Of a stretch of 64,000 bases of DNA, positions 50,155 through 58,982 are shown one piece after another. Source of the stretch: Trebonia sp963836195. Its GTDB lineage: Bacteria; Actinomycetota; Actinomycetes; Streptosporangiales; Streptosporangiaceae. The DNA is taken from contig CAWIIX010000030.1 in assembly GCA_963836195.1 (NCBI GenBank), positions 248,001-312,000 of the forward strand, in the 5' to 3' direction. A program made the position numbers and the translations under genes. A model generated the notes under the pieces. It saw only the letters and a program-made list of their open reading frames with translations, was not told where the DNA came from and did no database searches. Within the stretch, counting starts at the first letter, position 1; each line of letters starts with the position of its first letter.

Positions 50155-50649
50155 ATGAGAGCTTCCCGAGAAGCCGAGTACACCGAGTACGTGCACGCCC
50201 GGCTGAGCTGGCTGCGGCGGACGGCGTACCTGCTCTGCCAGGATTGGCAGGGTGCGGACGACCTAACCCAGAAGACCATCACGCGGCTGTACACGCATTG
50301 GGGCCGGGCGGCGAAAGCCGCCAGCCTGGATGCCTATGTCCGCGGAATTCTGGTCAAGGCATTCCTGGACGAGCGGCGGTCCGCCTGGGCTCGCCGTGTC
50401 ACCCTTCCCGGTGACTACGCCGAGCGTCCGGCCGCCGGCCACGACGCCGATATGCGGCTCGACGTCCGGGCCGCGCTGCGGTCGCTGCCGCCGCGGCAGC
50501 GGGCCACCGTCGTGCTGCGCTACTACTGCGACTGCCCAGTCGAGGAGGCCGCCAAGATCCTCGGCGTGACTCCCGGCACCGTCAAGAGCCAGACCGCCAA
50601 GGGGCTGACCGCGCTGCGCCTGGCGCTCGCCCCCGTGATGGAGGCATGA
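50155..50649 (+). CDS. ECF sigma factor, SigE family
   Basis: Extracytoplasmic-function sigma factor, 164 aa. Region 2 is YVHARLSWLRRTAYLLCQDWQ (residues about 12-32), with ADDLTQKTITRLYTHW as the -10-reading helix. Region 4 is LRSLPPRQRATVVLRYYCD plus the HTH EEAAKILGVTPGTVKSQT. It matches the actinobacterial SigE-type group. ATG 50155 is used; GTG 50149 is an alternative. The stop overlaps the start of the following membrane protein (ATGA at 50646), which is the normal place for an anti-sigma factor. Confidence 0.9.
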   Translation: MRASREAEYTEYVHARLSWLRRTAYLLCQDWQGADDLTQKTITRLYTHWGRAAKAASLDAYVRGILVKAFLDERRSAWARRVTLPGDYAERPAAGHDADMRLDVRAALRSLPPRQRATVVLRYYCDCPVEEAAKILGVTPGTVKSQTAKGLTALRLALAPVMEA

Positions 50650-51758
50650 ATCCCATGAACCCAATGAACGAAGACACGGTCCGCACGCTGCTGGCCGACG
50701 CCGCGAGCGCGCCCGAGCCGCCGTCCGGGATCAGCATCGAGGGTGCCCTCAAGGTCGGGCGTCGCCGGCAGTGGGCGGCCCGCGTGATCGCCTCGGGCGG
50801 CGTTGCCGTCCTGGTGGCCGGCGGAGCGCTGATCCTCCCGCACCTTCGCCTGGCCGGCGCTCCGGACAGCGCCACCGGGCCGGCGTCGGGCACACGGATC
50901 GCCGCGCCGGTCAAGCCTGCCGCGCCGGTGAAGCCCGCCGCCCCGGCCCCCGCGCCCGCGCAGTTCAACCCGCTGGAACTGTCGGCGAACTTCGGCTGGC
51001 TGCCCAGCTTCTGGAACTCCGGCGGGGCCAGCGTCGAGGAGACGCCGACCTTCACGGTGGTGAACCTGACCCATGGCCAAACCCTCAAGGTGAGCCCCCG
51101 CGGGTGGTACCCAGATCCCACCCTCTACTCGAGCACCCGGGGGTCGTTCCCTCGTGCCGCCACCGACCCGAAGGCGCCCGCCGTGAACGGTCGGCCCGCC
51201 TACTGGGACGGCAATGGGCTCATGTGGCAGTACGCGCCCGGTGCCTGGGCGTACTTGTACGGGGCCGGGAACGTCCAGAGTACGAACGGCCGGGCCCTGG
51301 ACGAGGAGATGGCGAGCAAGGTGGTGTTCGGCCAGCATCAGCCGCTCTACACGCCCTTCAAGCTCACCCACGGGCTGCCCGCGGGGTGGCAGGCCACCGA
51401 GACCGACAGCGTGCTGACGAGCGGGCGGCTGCTGGTGTGGCAGCTGGAGGCCGGCCCGGCCGCCAAGCCGGGGGTGCTGACCATCTCGGGGGACACCCAC
51501 GCCGGGACCTGCGGCGTGCAGCCAGTGCCGCAGTCCACCCTGACGGTAGACGGGATCCTGTGGGCCTCCTACTACTCCTCCGGCCCCGGGGGGGATCAGG
51601 CCGTCTGCGCTCCGAAGAGCATCGATCGGGAGTACATGACCATGTACTACTACTGGCGCGGCCACGCGCAGGCGCTCAACCTGGCCAGCCTGCTGCGCAC
51701 GACGAAGTTCTTCGGCCCCGACCCGTCGGGCTGGACCACCCAGCCGATCGCCGGGTAG
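50646..51758 (+). CDS. Membrane-anchored extracytoplasmic protein, putative sigma-factor partner
   Basis: A 370-aa protein translationally coupled to the sigma factor. The head is MNPMNPMNEDTVRTLLADAA (a repeated MNP), then a cytoplasmic stretch of about 40 residues and one transmembrane helix (VIASGGVAVLVAGGALIL). A Pro/Ala linker (APVKPAAPVKPAAPAPAPAQ) leads to an external domain of about 260 residues containing paired Cys (GTCGV, AVCAP) and Trp-rich segments. No zinc-type anti-sigma motif (HxxxCxxC) is seen, so if it controls the sigma factor it does so in a non-canonical way. The position supports that role; the sequence does not prove it. Confidence 0.7.
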   Translation: MNPMNPMNEDTVRTLLADAASAPEPPSGISIEGALKVGRRRQWAARVIASGGVAVLVAGGALILPHLRLAGAPDSATGPASGTRIAAPVKPAAPVKPAAPAPAPAQFNPLELSANFGWLPSFWNSGGASVEETPTFTVVNLTHGQTLKVSPRGWYPDPTLYSSTRGSFPRAATDPKAPAVNGRPAYWDGNGLMWQYAPGAWAYLYGAGNVQSTNGRALDEEMASKVVFGQHQPLYTPFKLTHGLPAGWQATETDSVLTSGRLLVWQLEAGPAAKPGVLTISGDTHAGTCGVQPVPQSTLTVDGILWASYYSSGPGGDQAVCAPKSIDREYMTMYYYWRGHAQALNLASLLRTTKFFGPDPSGWTTQPIAG

Positions 51759-51933
51759 GCGTTCCAAAGCCGCGGCGGCCGGGACTCGGGAGAGCCCGGC
51801 CGCCGCGGCGTTACCGAGCCTCGATGCCGCCCGCAGAGGCCAGGGAGTGAACCGGGGTTCCTACGGGCGCGGTAAGCCGTGCCCGAGCCGGAGCGTGACT
51901 TCTACGACGACAGCATCAGTCGTAGGGGGCATC

Positions 51934-53469
51934 ATGACGACGACGAACGCGCAGCCGAAGATCCTCGACCTTCCGATCGGGCTCGACGCCACCGGAACCC
52001 GGCGGGAGTTCGACAGCCTCGGCGACGTCGAGGTGCCCGCCAACCGGTACTGGGGCGCCCAGACCCAGCGCAGCCTCGAGCACTTCAACATCGGCCGGGA
52101 CCGGATGCCGGAGGAGGTGTACCACGCCTACGGCTACGTGAAGAAGGCCGCGGCGCTGGTGAACACCAGGGCCGGCCGGCTGCCGGGCTGGAAGGGCCAG
52201 CTGATCGGGCGCGTCTGCGACGAGGTGATCAGCGGTGCGCTCGACCAGGACTTCCCGCTCTACGTGTGGCAGACCGGCTCCGGGACCCAGTCCAACATGA
52301 ACGTGAACGAGGTCATCTCCAACCGCTGCATCCACCTGGTGGGCGGGACGCTCGGCTCGCAGCAGCCGGTGCACCCGAACGACCACGTGAACATGGGGCA
52401 GTCGAGCAACGACACGTTCCCCACCGCGATGCACATCGCCGCCTACACGATGGCGACCGACAAGACGATCCCGGCGCTGCGACGGCTCCGCGACGCGATC
52501 GAGCGGAACGCGCGGAAGTGGGACGGCGTCGTCAAGATCGGCCGGACGCACCTGGAGGACGCCACCCCGCTGACCGTCGGTCAGGAGTGGTCGGGCTACT
52601 CGGGCGCCCTCGACGACGCCATCGCCGAGGTCGAGCACGTCACCCGCGGCCTGCTGAAGCTGGCGATCGGCGGCACCGCGGTCGGCACCGGGCTCAACGC
52701 ACCGGACGGTTTCGGGGCGGAGGTGGCGGCGGAGATCAGCGCCATGACCGGCGCCCGCTACCAGTCGGCCGACAACAAGTTCACCGCCCAGGGCACCCTC
52801 GACCGCCTGGTGCGGGCGCACGGCGGCCTCAAGGCGGCGGCCGTGACCCTGTACAAGATCGCCAACGACCTGCGCTGGCTCGGATCCGGCCCGCGCACCG
52901 GGCTCGGCGAGCTCGTCTTCCCGGCCAACGAGCCGGGGTCGTCGATCATGCCCGGCAAGATCAACCCGACCCAGGCCGAGGCCATGCTGATGGTCGCCAT
53001 CCAGGTCATCGGCTCCGACGTGGCGGTGACGATGGGCGGCGCCGAGGGCAACTTCGAGCTGAACGTGTTCCGCCCCATGCTGATCAGCAACTACCTGCAC
53101 TCGGCGCTGATCATGGCGGACATGTGCGACCACTTCCGCGCGTTCATGGTCGAGGGCACCACGATCAACCAGGCCAAGCTGACGGACAACATCGACCGTT
53201 CGGTGATGATGGTGACGGCGCTGTCGCCGATTATCGGCTACGACCGGGCCGCGGTCATCTCCTACTACGCCATCGACCACGACCTCACCCTCAAGCAGGC
53301 CGCCCTCGCCAACGGCGTCAGCGAGGAGCTGTTCGACCGGGTCGTCGACCCGTTCGCGCTCACCCGCGGCGGCTCGGCCGATCTCCCGGCCCCGCAGAAT
53401 CCGGCCAGGCCGAACCCGGCCCCGCCGAATCCGACCGTGCCGAACCCGACCGTGCCGAAGCAGGCCTGA
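51934..53469 (+). CDS. fumC: Class II fumarate hydratase
   Basis: Fumarase C of the TCA cycle, converting fumarate and L-malate. 511 aa, longer than the roughly 465 of typical FumC. Signatures are VWQTGSGTQSNMNVNEV, the HPNDHVNMGQSSNDTFPTA loop, KIGRTHLEDATPLTVGQE and the family signature GSSIMPGKINPTQ starting near residue 335. The N-terminus has about 18 extra residues. The C-terminus carries a tail of about 30 residues made of NPxxPNP repeats (PARPNPAPPNPTVPNPTVPK), unlike the compact end of other fumarases. ATG 51934 is preceded by AGGGGGC. Monocistronic. Confidence 0.95.
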   Translation: MTTTNAQPKILDLPIGLDATGTRREFDSLGDVEVPANRYWGAQTQRSLEHFNIGRDRMPEEVYHAYGYVKKAAALVNTRAGRLPGWKGQLIGRVCDEVISGALDQDFPLYVWQTGSGTQSNMNVNEVISNRCIHLVGGTLGSQQPVHPNDHVNMGQSSNDTFPTAMHIAAYTMATDKTIPALRRLRDAIERNARKWDGVVKIGRTHLEDATPLTVGQEWSGYSGALDDAIAEVEHVTRGLLKLAIGGTAVGTGLNAPDGFGAEVAAEISAMTGARYQSADNKFTAQGTLDRLVRAHGGLKAAAVTLYKIANDLRWLGSGPRTGLGELVFPANEPGSSIMPGKINPTQAEAMLMVAIQVIGSDVAVTMGGAEGNFELNVFRPMLISNYLHSALIMADMCDHFRAFMVEGTTINQAKLTDNIDRSVMMVTALSPIIGYDRAAVISYYAIDHDLTLKQAALANGVSEELFDRVVDPFALTRGGSADLPAPQNPARPNPAPPNPTVPNPTVPKQA

Positions 53470-53861
53470 CGTGCGGCTCATCCTGCGCGGCGAGGAGCGC
53501 TCGGGCAACCCGCCGCCGGTCGGCAAGGCCGCGCTGATCGCGCCCGCCGTCCGCCGGCGCTTCGCGCAGGCCCATCTCACCCTTAGTAACAAATTAACTA
53601 CTCGTGTGAAAATCCGTCACTTGTGTGCCACGAAATGGCCCCGTAGAGTGACCGCTGGGGGACTATTCGTGGTTGACCGGGACGTCCTGATCCGGTTCGT
53701 GAACCCTTCCCCCGGTACCCACGGCCGACTAGCAAGTCGGCGCCCGGCGACGGCCCGAGGGCCCGACTCGGGATGACCCCACGCCTGGGGCGGCCGACCC
53801 CAGGTCCTGGAGTGAAGGATGCACCATTGGATCGCGCCTTCTCCAGCGGGAGGCTCGCTAC
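53470..53861. other. Intergenic region upstream of the LAL regulator
   Basis: About 390 bases. A GTG at 53471 opens a frame of about 100 codons, but the reading lacks any family resemblance and codon use drifts after about 35 codons, so it is not called. An AT-rich patch (about 53585-53635, TAGTAACAAATTAACTACTCG and onward) is a plausible promoter region for the large regulator. Confidence 0.4.
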
Positions 53862-56708
53862 ATGAATAGAGACCTGCCGGGATACCTGGGTGCAGGTGCC
53901 GCGCAGCTCGCCGGGCGGCGCGAGGAGCTGAGCGTGCTCGGCGGTCTCATCGACGCTGTGCACGAGGGGGAGAGCCGGGTCCTGGTCGTGCGCGGCGAGC
54001 CCGGGGTGGGCAAGACGACGCTGCTCGACTACGTCGCCGGGCAGGAGCTCGGCTGTCGGGTGGCGCGGGCGGCCGGCGTCCAGTCGGAGACGGAGCTGGC
54101 GTTCGCGGGGCTGCACCAGCTGTGCGCGCCGATGCTCGACCGCGCCGAACGGCTGCCGTTGCCGCAGCAGGACGCGCTGCGGACCGCGTTCGGCCTGACC
54201 GCGGGGCCGCCGCCCGATCGCTTCATCGTTGGTCTGGCGGCCCTGAACCTGCTGTCGGAGGTGGCCCGCGAACGTCCGCTGATCTGCCTGATCGACGACG
54301 AGCAGTGGCTGGACCAGGCCTCGGCCCAGTCGCTCGGGTTCGCCGCCCGCCGGCTGGGCGCCGAACCGGTCGGACTGGTATTCGCCACCCGCGCCCCCGG
54401 GCCAGAACTGACCGGGCTGCCCGAGCTGGAAGTCGGCGGGCTGCCCGAGGAGGACGCCAGGGCGCTGCTCGACTCGGCCCTCGCCGGACCCCTCGATGAG
54501 CAGGTCAGGGACCTGATCGTGGCCGAGACGCGGGGGAACCCGCTGGCGCTGCTCGAGGTGCCCGAGGGACTGAGCCCGGCCGAGCTCGCGGGCGGGTTCG
54601 GGCTGCCCGGCGCCGCCCCGCCGGTCGGCCGGGTCGCGCGCGTCTTCGACCGTCAGCTGGCGGCGCTGCCCGCCGAGACCCGGCGGCTGGTGCTGCTGGC
54701 CGCGGCCGATCCATCCGGCGACCGGGCGCTGGTGTGGCGGGCGGCCCAATCGCTGGGCATCTCCGCCGCGGCGGGGGAGCCGGCCGCCGAGGCGGAGCTG
54801 GTCGAGTTCGGCGCCCGGGTCCGGTTCCGCCACCCGCTGGCCCGCGCGGCGGCCTACCAGTCCGCCTCGCTGCGGGAGCGGCGGGAGGCGCACGCGGCCC
54901 TGGCCGAGGCGACCGACCAGGTCGCCGACCCGGATCGCCGGGCCTGGCATCGGGCCCAGGCCACCGCCGTCCCCGACGAGGAGGTCGCGGTCGAGCTGGA
55001 GCGCTCGGCCGGGCGGGCGCAGGCGCGGGGCGGCCTGGCGGCGGCGGCGGCGTTCCTGGAGCGCTCGGTCGCGCTCACCGCCGATCCGGTCCGGCAGGCC
55101 GACCGCGCGCTCGCCGCAGCGCAGCTCAGCCAGCAGGCCGGCGGCTTCGGCAGCGCCCTCGACCTGCTCGCGGCGGCGGAGGCGGTCCCGCTTGACGAGT
55201 TCGCCCGGGCCCGGGCGGACCTGCTGCGCGGCCAGGTGACGTTCGCCTCCGGTCACACCGGCGATGCCTCCACCGCGCTGCTGAAGGCCGCCCGCCGGCT
55301 GGAGCGGTTCGACCTGGACCTCGCCCGCGAGACCTACCTCGCCGCCTGGGGCGCCGCGATCCTGACGGTCGGCGGACCCGCACCCGCACCCGCACCCGCA
55401 CCCGCGCCCACACCACCACCACCCGTACCCGCACCCGAAGACGGGGCCGCAGACGTGCTGCTGGAGATCTGCCGCTCGGTGCGGGCGCTGCCGCCGCCGC
55501 CCGATGGCCCGCGTCCGCTGGATCTCACCCTCGAGGGCCTGGCGCTGTTGATTACCGACGGGCATGCCGCCGCCGCGACGACCTTGCAGCGGGCAGCGAA
55601 GGTGCTCACCAGCATCCCCGTCGACGATGTCCTGCGCTGGGGCTGGGTCGCGACCAGGACGAGCAGCGCGGTCTGGGACTACGAGGGCTTTCTCGCGATC
55701 TCCGCCCGGCAGGTCAAGCTCGTCCGCGAGGTCGGCGCGCTCGCCCAGTTGCCGTTGTTCCTCTCCCAGGTGGGAGTCGCCCGCGTATGGATGGGCGATT
55801 TCGCCGGCGCCGACGCGGTGGCGGCGGAGAGCGCGAGCGTGGCCGCGCGGACCGGGGACCGGTTTCCGGTCCACGTCGTGCTGCTGCTGCGGGCGATGCA
55901 GGGCCGTGAGGCCGAGGCCACGGCCGCGATCACGGGCGCGATCGAGGAGTCGGCCGTCAGCGGGCAGCGGGCGGCGGCGACCTTCGCCCACTGGGCGGCG
56001 GCCGTCTTGCACAACGGCCTCGCCCGCTACAAGGAGGCGGCGTCGGCGGCCCGGCGGGCGGCCGAGAACCCGCTCGACCCGTGGAGCGCCCTGTGGGCCC
56101 TGCCGGAGCTGGTGGAGGCGGCCGCGCGGCTGGGAGACGCCGAGCTCGCCCGCGACGCGCTCGATCGGCTGGCGGTCATGACCCAGCCCACCGGCAACGA
56201 CCCCGCGCTCGGCATCGAGGCGCGCTGCCGGGCGCTGCTGAGCGACGGCGCCGACGCGGACGACCTCTACCGCGAGGCGATCGACCGGCTGGGCCTGACC
56301 AGGCTCCAGCCCGAGCTCGCCCGCGCGCACCTGGTGTACGGGGAGTGGCTGCGCCGTGAGGGACGGCGGGTCGAGGCGCGCGATCAGCTGCGGACCGCCC
56401 ACGAGCTGCTCGCCGCGATCGGCATGGGGGCGTTCGCCGAGCGGGCCCGCCGGGAGCTGATCGCCACCGGCGAGAAGGTCCGCAAGCGCGGCGTCGAGAC
56501 GCGTGACCAGCTCACCCCGCAGGAGGAGCAGATTGCCCGGCTGGCCAGCGACGGGTGCACCAACCCGGAGATCGCCGCCCAGCTGTTCCTGTCCGCCCGG
56601 ACGGTCGAATGGCACCTGGGCAAGGTGTTCGGCAAGCTCGGCGTCAGCTCGCGCCGGGAGCTGACGGCGGCGCTGGGTCAGCGCGGGCCGGACGGCCAGC
56701 CGGCCTAG
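53862..56708 (+). CDS. LuxR-family LAL-type (large ATP-binding) regulator
   Basis: A 948-aa regulator. The N-terminal AAA/STAND ATPase has Walker A GEPGVGKTT (residues 45-53) and Walker B LICLIDDEQWLD. A tetratricopeptide-like helical region fills the middle. The C-terminal LuxR HTH (about residues 880-935) reads LTPQEEQIARLASDGCTNPEIA then ARTVEWHLGKVFGKLGVSSR. Near residue 506 a run of Pro-Ala dipeptides from a CCCGCA hexanucleotide tract forms a flexible hinge. The GQQPA-like tail is short. LAL proteins often control secondary metabolism or sugar use; the target here is unknown. Confidence 0.93.
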   Translation: MNRDLPGYLGAGAAQLAGRREELSVLGGLIDAVHEGESRVLVVRGEPGVGKTTLLDYVAGQELGCRVARAAGVQSETELAFAGLHQLCAPMLDRAERLPLPQQDALRTAFGLTAGPPPDRFIVGLAALNLLSEVARERPLICLIDDEQWLDQASAQSLGFAARRLGAEPVGLVFATRAPGPELTGLPELEVGGLPEEDARALLDSALAGPLDEQVRDLIVAETRGNPLALLEVPEGLSPAELAGGFGLPGAAPPVGRVARVFDRQLAALPAETRRLVLLAAADPSGDRALVWRAAQSLGISAAAGEPAAEAELVEFGARVRFRHPLARAAAYQSASLRERREAHAALAEATDQVADPDRRAWHRAQATAVPDEEVAVELERSAGRAQARGGLAAAAAFLERSVALTADPVRQADRALAAAQLSQQAGGFGSALDLLAAAEAVPLDEFARARADLLRGQVTFASGHTGDASTALLKAARRLERFDLDLARETYLAAWGAAILTVGGPAPAPAPAPAPTPPPPVPAPEDGAADVLLEICRSVRALPPPPDGPRPLDLTLEGLALLITDGHAAAATTLQRAAKVLTSIPVDDVLRWGWVATRTSSAVWDYEGFLAISARQVKLVREVGALAQLPLFLSQVGVARVWMGDFAGADAVAAESASVAARTGDRFPVHVVLLLRAMQGREAEATAAITGAIEESAVSGQRAAATFAHWAAAVLHNGLARYKEAASAARRAAENPLDPWSALWALPELVEAAARLGDAELARDALDRLAVMTQPTGNDPALGIEARCRALLSDGADADDLYREAIDRLGLTRLQPELARAHLVYGEWLRREGRRVEARDQLRTAHELLAAIGMGAFAERARRELIATGEKVRKRGVETRDQLTPQEEQIARLASDGCTNPEIAAQLFLSARTVEWHLGKVFGKLGVSSRRELTAALGQRGPDGQPA
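55377..55436 (+). repeat. CCCGCA hexanucleotide tract within the LAL gene
   Basis: Four perfect CCCGCA units (55377-55400) followed by degenerate CCCGCG, CCCACA, CCACCA and CCCGTA units. They encode (Pro-Ala)n then PTPPPPVPAP. In frame, so unit gain or loss would only change the hinge length. The minus strand carries regular GGG runs. Confidence 0.8.
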
Positions 56709-56748
56709 CCGAGCGCATCGCGCCGGCCGATGTGGGTAGGGGGAAGCC

Positions 56749-57123
56749 ATGGGGACAGCGAAGACGGCGAAGGTCCGGGTCCGCCGGGCCTACGACGAGC
56801 CGGAGCCGGACGACGGCACCCGGGTGCTCGTCGACCGGCTCTGGCCCCGCGGGCTGAGCAAGGCCAGGGCGGCGCTCGACGACTGGTGCAAGAACGTCGC
56901 GCCGTCGGGCGAGCTGCGCACCTGGTACAACCACGACCCGGAGCGGTTCGAGGAGTTCAGCCGCCGCTACCGGCAGGAGCTGCAGGACCCCGAGCGGGCC
57001 GAGGCGCTGGCGCACCTGCGCGAGCTCGCCAGGGACGGCCCGCTCACGCTGCTCACCGCGACCAAGCGGGCCGATATCAGCGAGGCGGCCGTGCTCGCCG
57101 CTATCGTGGCGGATCCAGGCTGA
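56749..57123 (+). CDS. DUF488 family protein
   Basis: A 124-aa protein of the DUF488 family. It has the RVRRAYDEPEPDDGTRVLVD start region, DRLWPRGLSKARAALDDW and WYNHDPERFEEFSRRYRQEL, and ends LLTATKRADISEAAVLA. No reaction is known; relatives are linked with DNA-repair or stress contexts in other genomes. ATG 56749 follows AGGGGGAAG. Its end overlaps the convergent glycosidase gene by 23 nt. Confidence 0.88.
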   Translation: MGTAKTAKVRVRRAYDEPEPDDGTRVLVDRLWPRGLSKARAALDDWCKNVAPSGELRTWYNHDPERFEEFSRRYRQELQDPERAEALAHLRELARDGPLTLLTATKRADISEAAVLAAIVADPG

Positions 57124-58894
57124 GCCCGTCCCCGTAGTCGAACAGCGGGTCGGCCGACTCCCTGGGCACGTCTGGCCGCCCCCGGCGCACCTCGTCCATG
57201 CTCCGCAGGAGCTGGACCGGCAGCCGTCCTCGCGGCTCGGAGCGGCCGAAGACGACGTCGAGCAGGGCCGCGTCGCTGGCGCCGAACACCGCCAGCAGCG
57301 CCCCCGCCGCCGCGCTGATCTCGGGGATGACCGCGGGCCGCTCGAGATGAATGGCCACCACGGTCGGCACGCAGTTCAGCAACCGCAGGATCTCCGCCAG
57401 CCGCCCGGTGTCGAAGTCGAGCGGCCCGGCGTGGAAGAACGACTCGAAGCGACCCGGGCGCTGCTCATACGGCGTCGACAGCCGCAGGACCGCCAGGTCG
57501 GCCAGCCTGGGGTCGGTCACGACGTCGGCGTAGCGGGCCGCGACGGCCGGGTCCACGCCCTCGACGAAGACACGGCTTCGGCCCGAGGCCGGCAGGCAGT
57601 GGTCCCGATTGGTCAAGACGGTGACGGACGCGCTCTGCGCCCGCCGCCCGGCCGCCCGGAACGAGGCCTGGCCTGCGGTCCGATCGGCCAGCTGCGGGTC
57701 CACATACCGCCGGTCGTCGAACAGCCCGAGCCGGAACTTCTCCGTCAGCAGCCGCTGCACCGACCGGTCCAGCCGGGCTGCGGGCAGCGCACCGGAGGCC
57801 GCCAGGTCGACGATCAGCTCGGTCCTGGACTCCCCGCCGAACTGGTCCACCCCGGCGTTGAGCGCCAGCAGCGTCCGTTGCGAAGGGCTGAGGTACTCGA
57901 CCCCCCAGGCCCTGGCCGCGTGCGGCTCGCCCATGATCGCGTGGTCGCTGATGATGCCCCAGTCGCTGCACACGATGCCGTCGAAGCCAAGCTCCGTCCG
58001 CAGCAGCCCGTTGATGACGCCGTCGTTGAAGCCGAAGGCCACCTCCTCGTACTTCGTCCCGATGGGGACGCCGTAGCTGGGCATGATCTGGGTGACCCCG
58101 GCCGTGATCGCGGCCAGGAACGGGCGCAGGTGGTACTCGAACATCCCGCCCGGGTAGTCCTGCTCCTTCCCGTGCGGGAAATGCGGGTCCTCACCGTCGC
58201 GCTGCGGGCCGCCGCCGGGGAAGTGCTTCGCCATCGCCGCCACGCTCTCGGGCCCGACCGCCGGACCGCCGCGCAGGCCCTCCAGGTAGGCCACGCCGAG
58301 CCGGGCGGCGAGGTCGGCGTCCTCGCCGAACGTCTGCCCGATCCGCGCCCACCGGGGCTCGGTGGCGAGGTCGAGCTGCGGGTGCAGCGCCACCCGGAAC
58401 CCGACCGCGAGGTACTCCCGTCGCACGATGTCGGCGAACTCGGTGACCGCCGCGACGTCGCCGAGGGCGGCCAGCCCCAGCGGCTCCGGCCATTCGGAGA
58501 ACGAGCCCGCCGGCATCGACGTGCCCGGGTTGTGGGTAAACGCGTGCCTGGGATCGGTCGAGAGCGTGACCGGGATGCCCCACCGGGTCTCCTCGGCCGC
58601 CAGCCGCTGCAGGGCGTTGTGCCACTCCGCGATCACCCCGGCGCCGGGACCGCCATCCGGACCGTGCACGCTGAGCAGGTTGAAATGGCTAATGGAGCGG
58701 CCCGCGACCAGCTCGCGGGTGGTCGCCTCCGATGGCGCCGCCACCGCGTCGTCGACGAGCGAGCCGTCGCCGTTCATCGTGATGATCGGGTGAAAGAGCA
58801 GCCCCGCCTTCTCCTCGACGCTCATCCGCCCCATCAGGTCCGCGACCCGCTCGGCTATGTCGACGGCCGCATCCTGGTACCGGTATTCAGTCAT
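57101..58894 (-). CDS. Glycoside hydrolase family 3 beta-glycosidase
   Basis: A 597-aa GH3 enzyme with no signal peptide, so intracellular. The TIM-barrel N-domain has MSVEEKAGLLFHPI and AMAKHFPGGGPQRDGEDPHF (the KHFPG loop). The nucleophile Asp is in FDGIVCSDWG (about residue 311). The C-terminal alpha/beta sandwich ends PRGRLPVQLLRSMDEVRRG. The usual general acid/base cannot be assigned by eye. The start is ATG 58894 (MTEYRYQDAA); TTG 58900 is an alternative. Members cleave beta-glucosides, beta-xylosides or N-acetyl-hexosaminides; the substrate is not determinable here. Confidence 0.9.
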   Translation of the reverse strand: MTEYRYQDAAVDIAERVADLMGRMSVEEKAGLLFHPIITMNGDGSLVDDAVAAPSEATTRELVAGRSISHFNLLSVHGPDGGPGAGVIAEWHNALQRLAAEETRWGIPVTLSTDPRHAFTHNPGTSMPAGSFSEWPEPLGLAALGDVAAVTEFADIVRREYLAVGFRVALHPQLDLATEPRWARIGQTFGEDADLAARLGVAYLEGLRGGPAVGPESVAAMAKHFPGGGPQRDGEDPHFPHGKEQDYPGGMFEYHLRPFLAAITAGVTQIMPSYGVPIGTKYEEVAFGFNDGVINGLLRTELGFDGIVCSDWGIISDHAIMGEPHAARAWGVEYLSPSQRTLLALNAGVDQFGGESRTELIVDLAASGALPAARLDRSVQRLLTEKFRLGLFDDRRYVDPQLADRTAGQASFRAAGRRAQSASVTVLTNRDHCLPASGRSRVFVEGVDPAVAARYADVVTDPRLADLAVLRLSTPYEQRPGRFESFFHAGPLDFDTGRLAEILRLLNCVPTVVAIHLERPAVIPEISAAAGALLAVFGASDAALLDVVFGRSEPRGRLPVQLLRSMDEVRRGRPDVPRESADPLFDYGDGLSLDPPR

Positions 58895-58982
58895 AATCAA
58901 AAGCTTTCATCTCGAACGGTCGCGTGGCGTCTGTCATCCGCCCGGTCTCATCGCCGGCCGTGGCCGACCGGCCCGGGCGAGC

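Noticed and set aside
53471..53776. A 101-codon frame starting 2 nt after the fumarase stop
   Set aside because: No family resemblance, and it runs through an AT-rich promoter-like stretch with poor codon bias.
53598..56750. Minus-strand open frame of about 1050 codons opposite the LAL regulator
   Set aside because: The plus strand has clear ATPase and LuxR domains. The antisense frame is Arg/Pro/Gly-rich without domains, a common shadow in GC-rich DNA.
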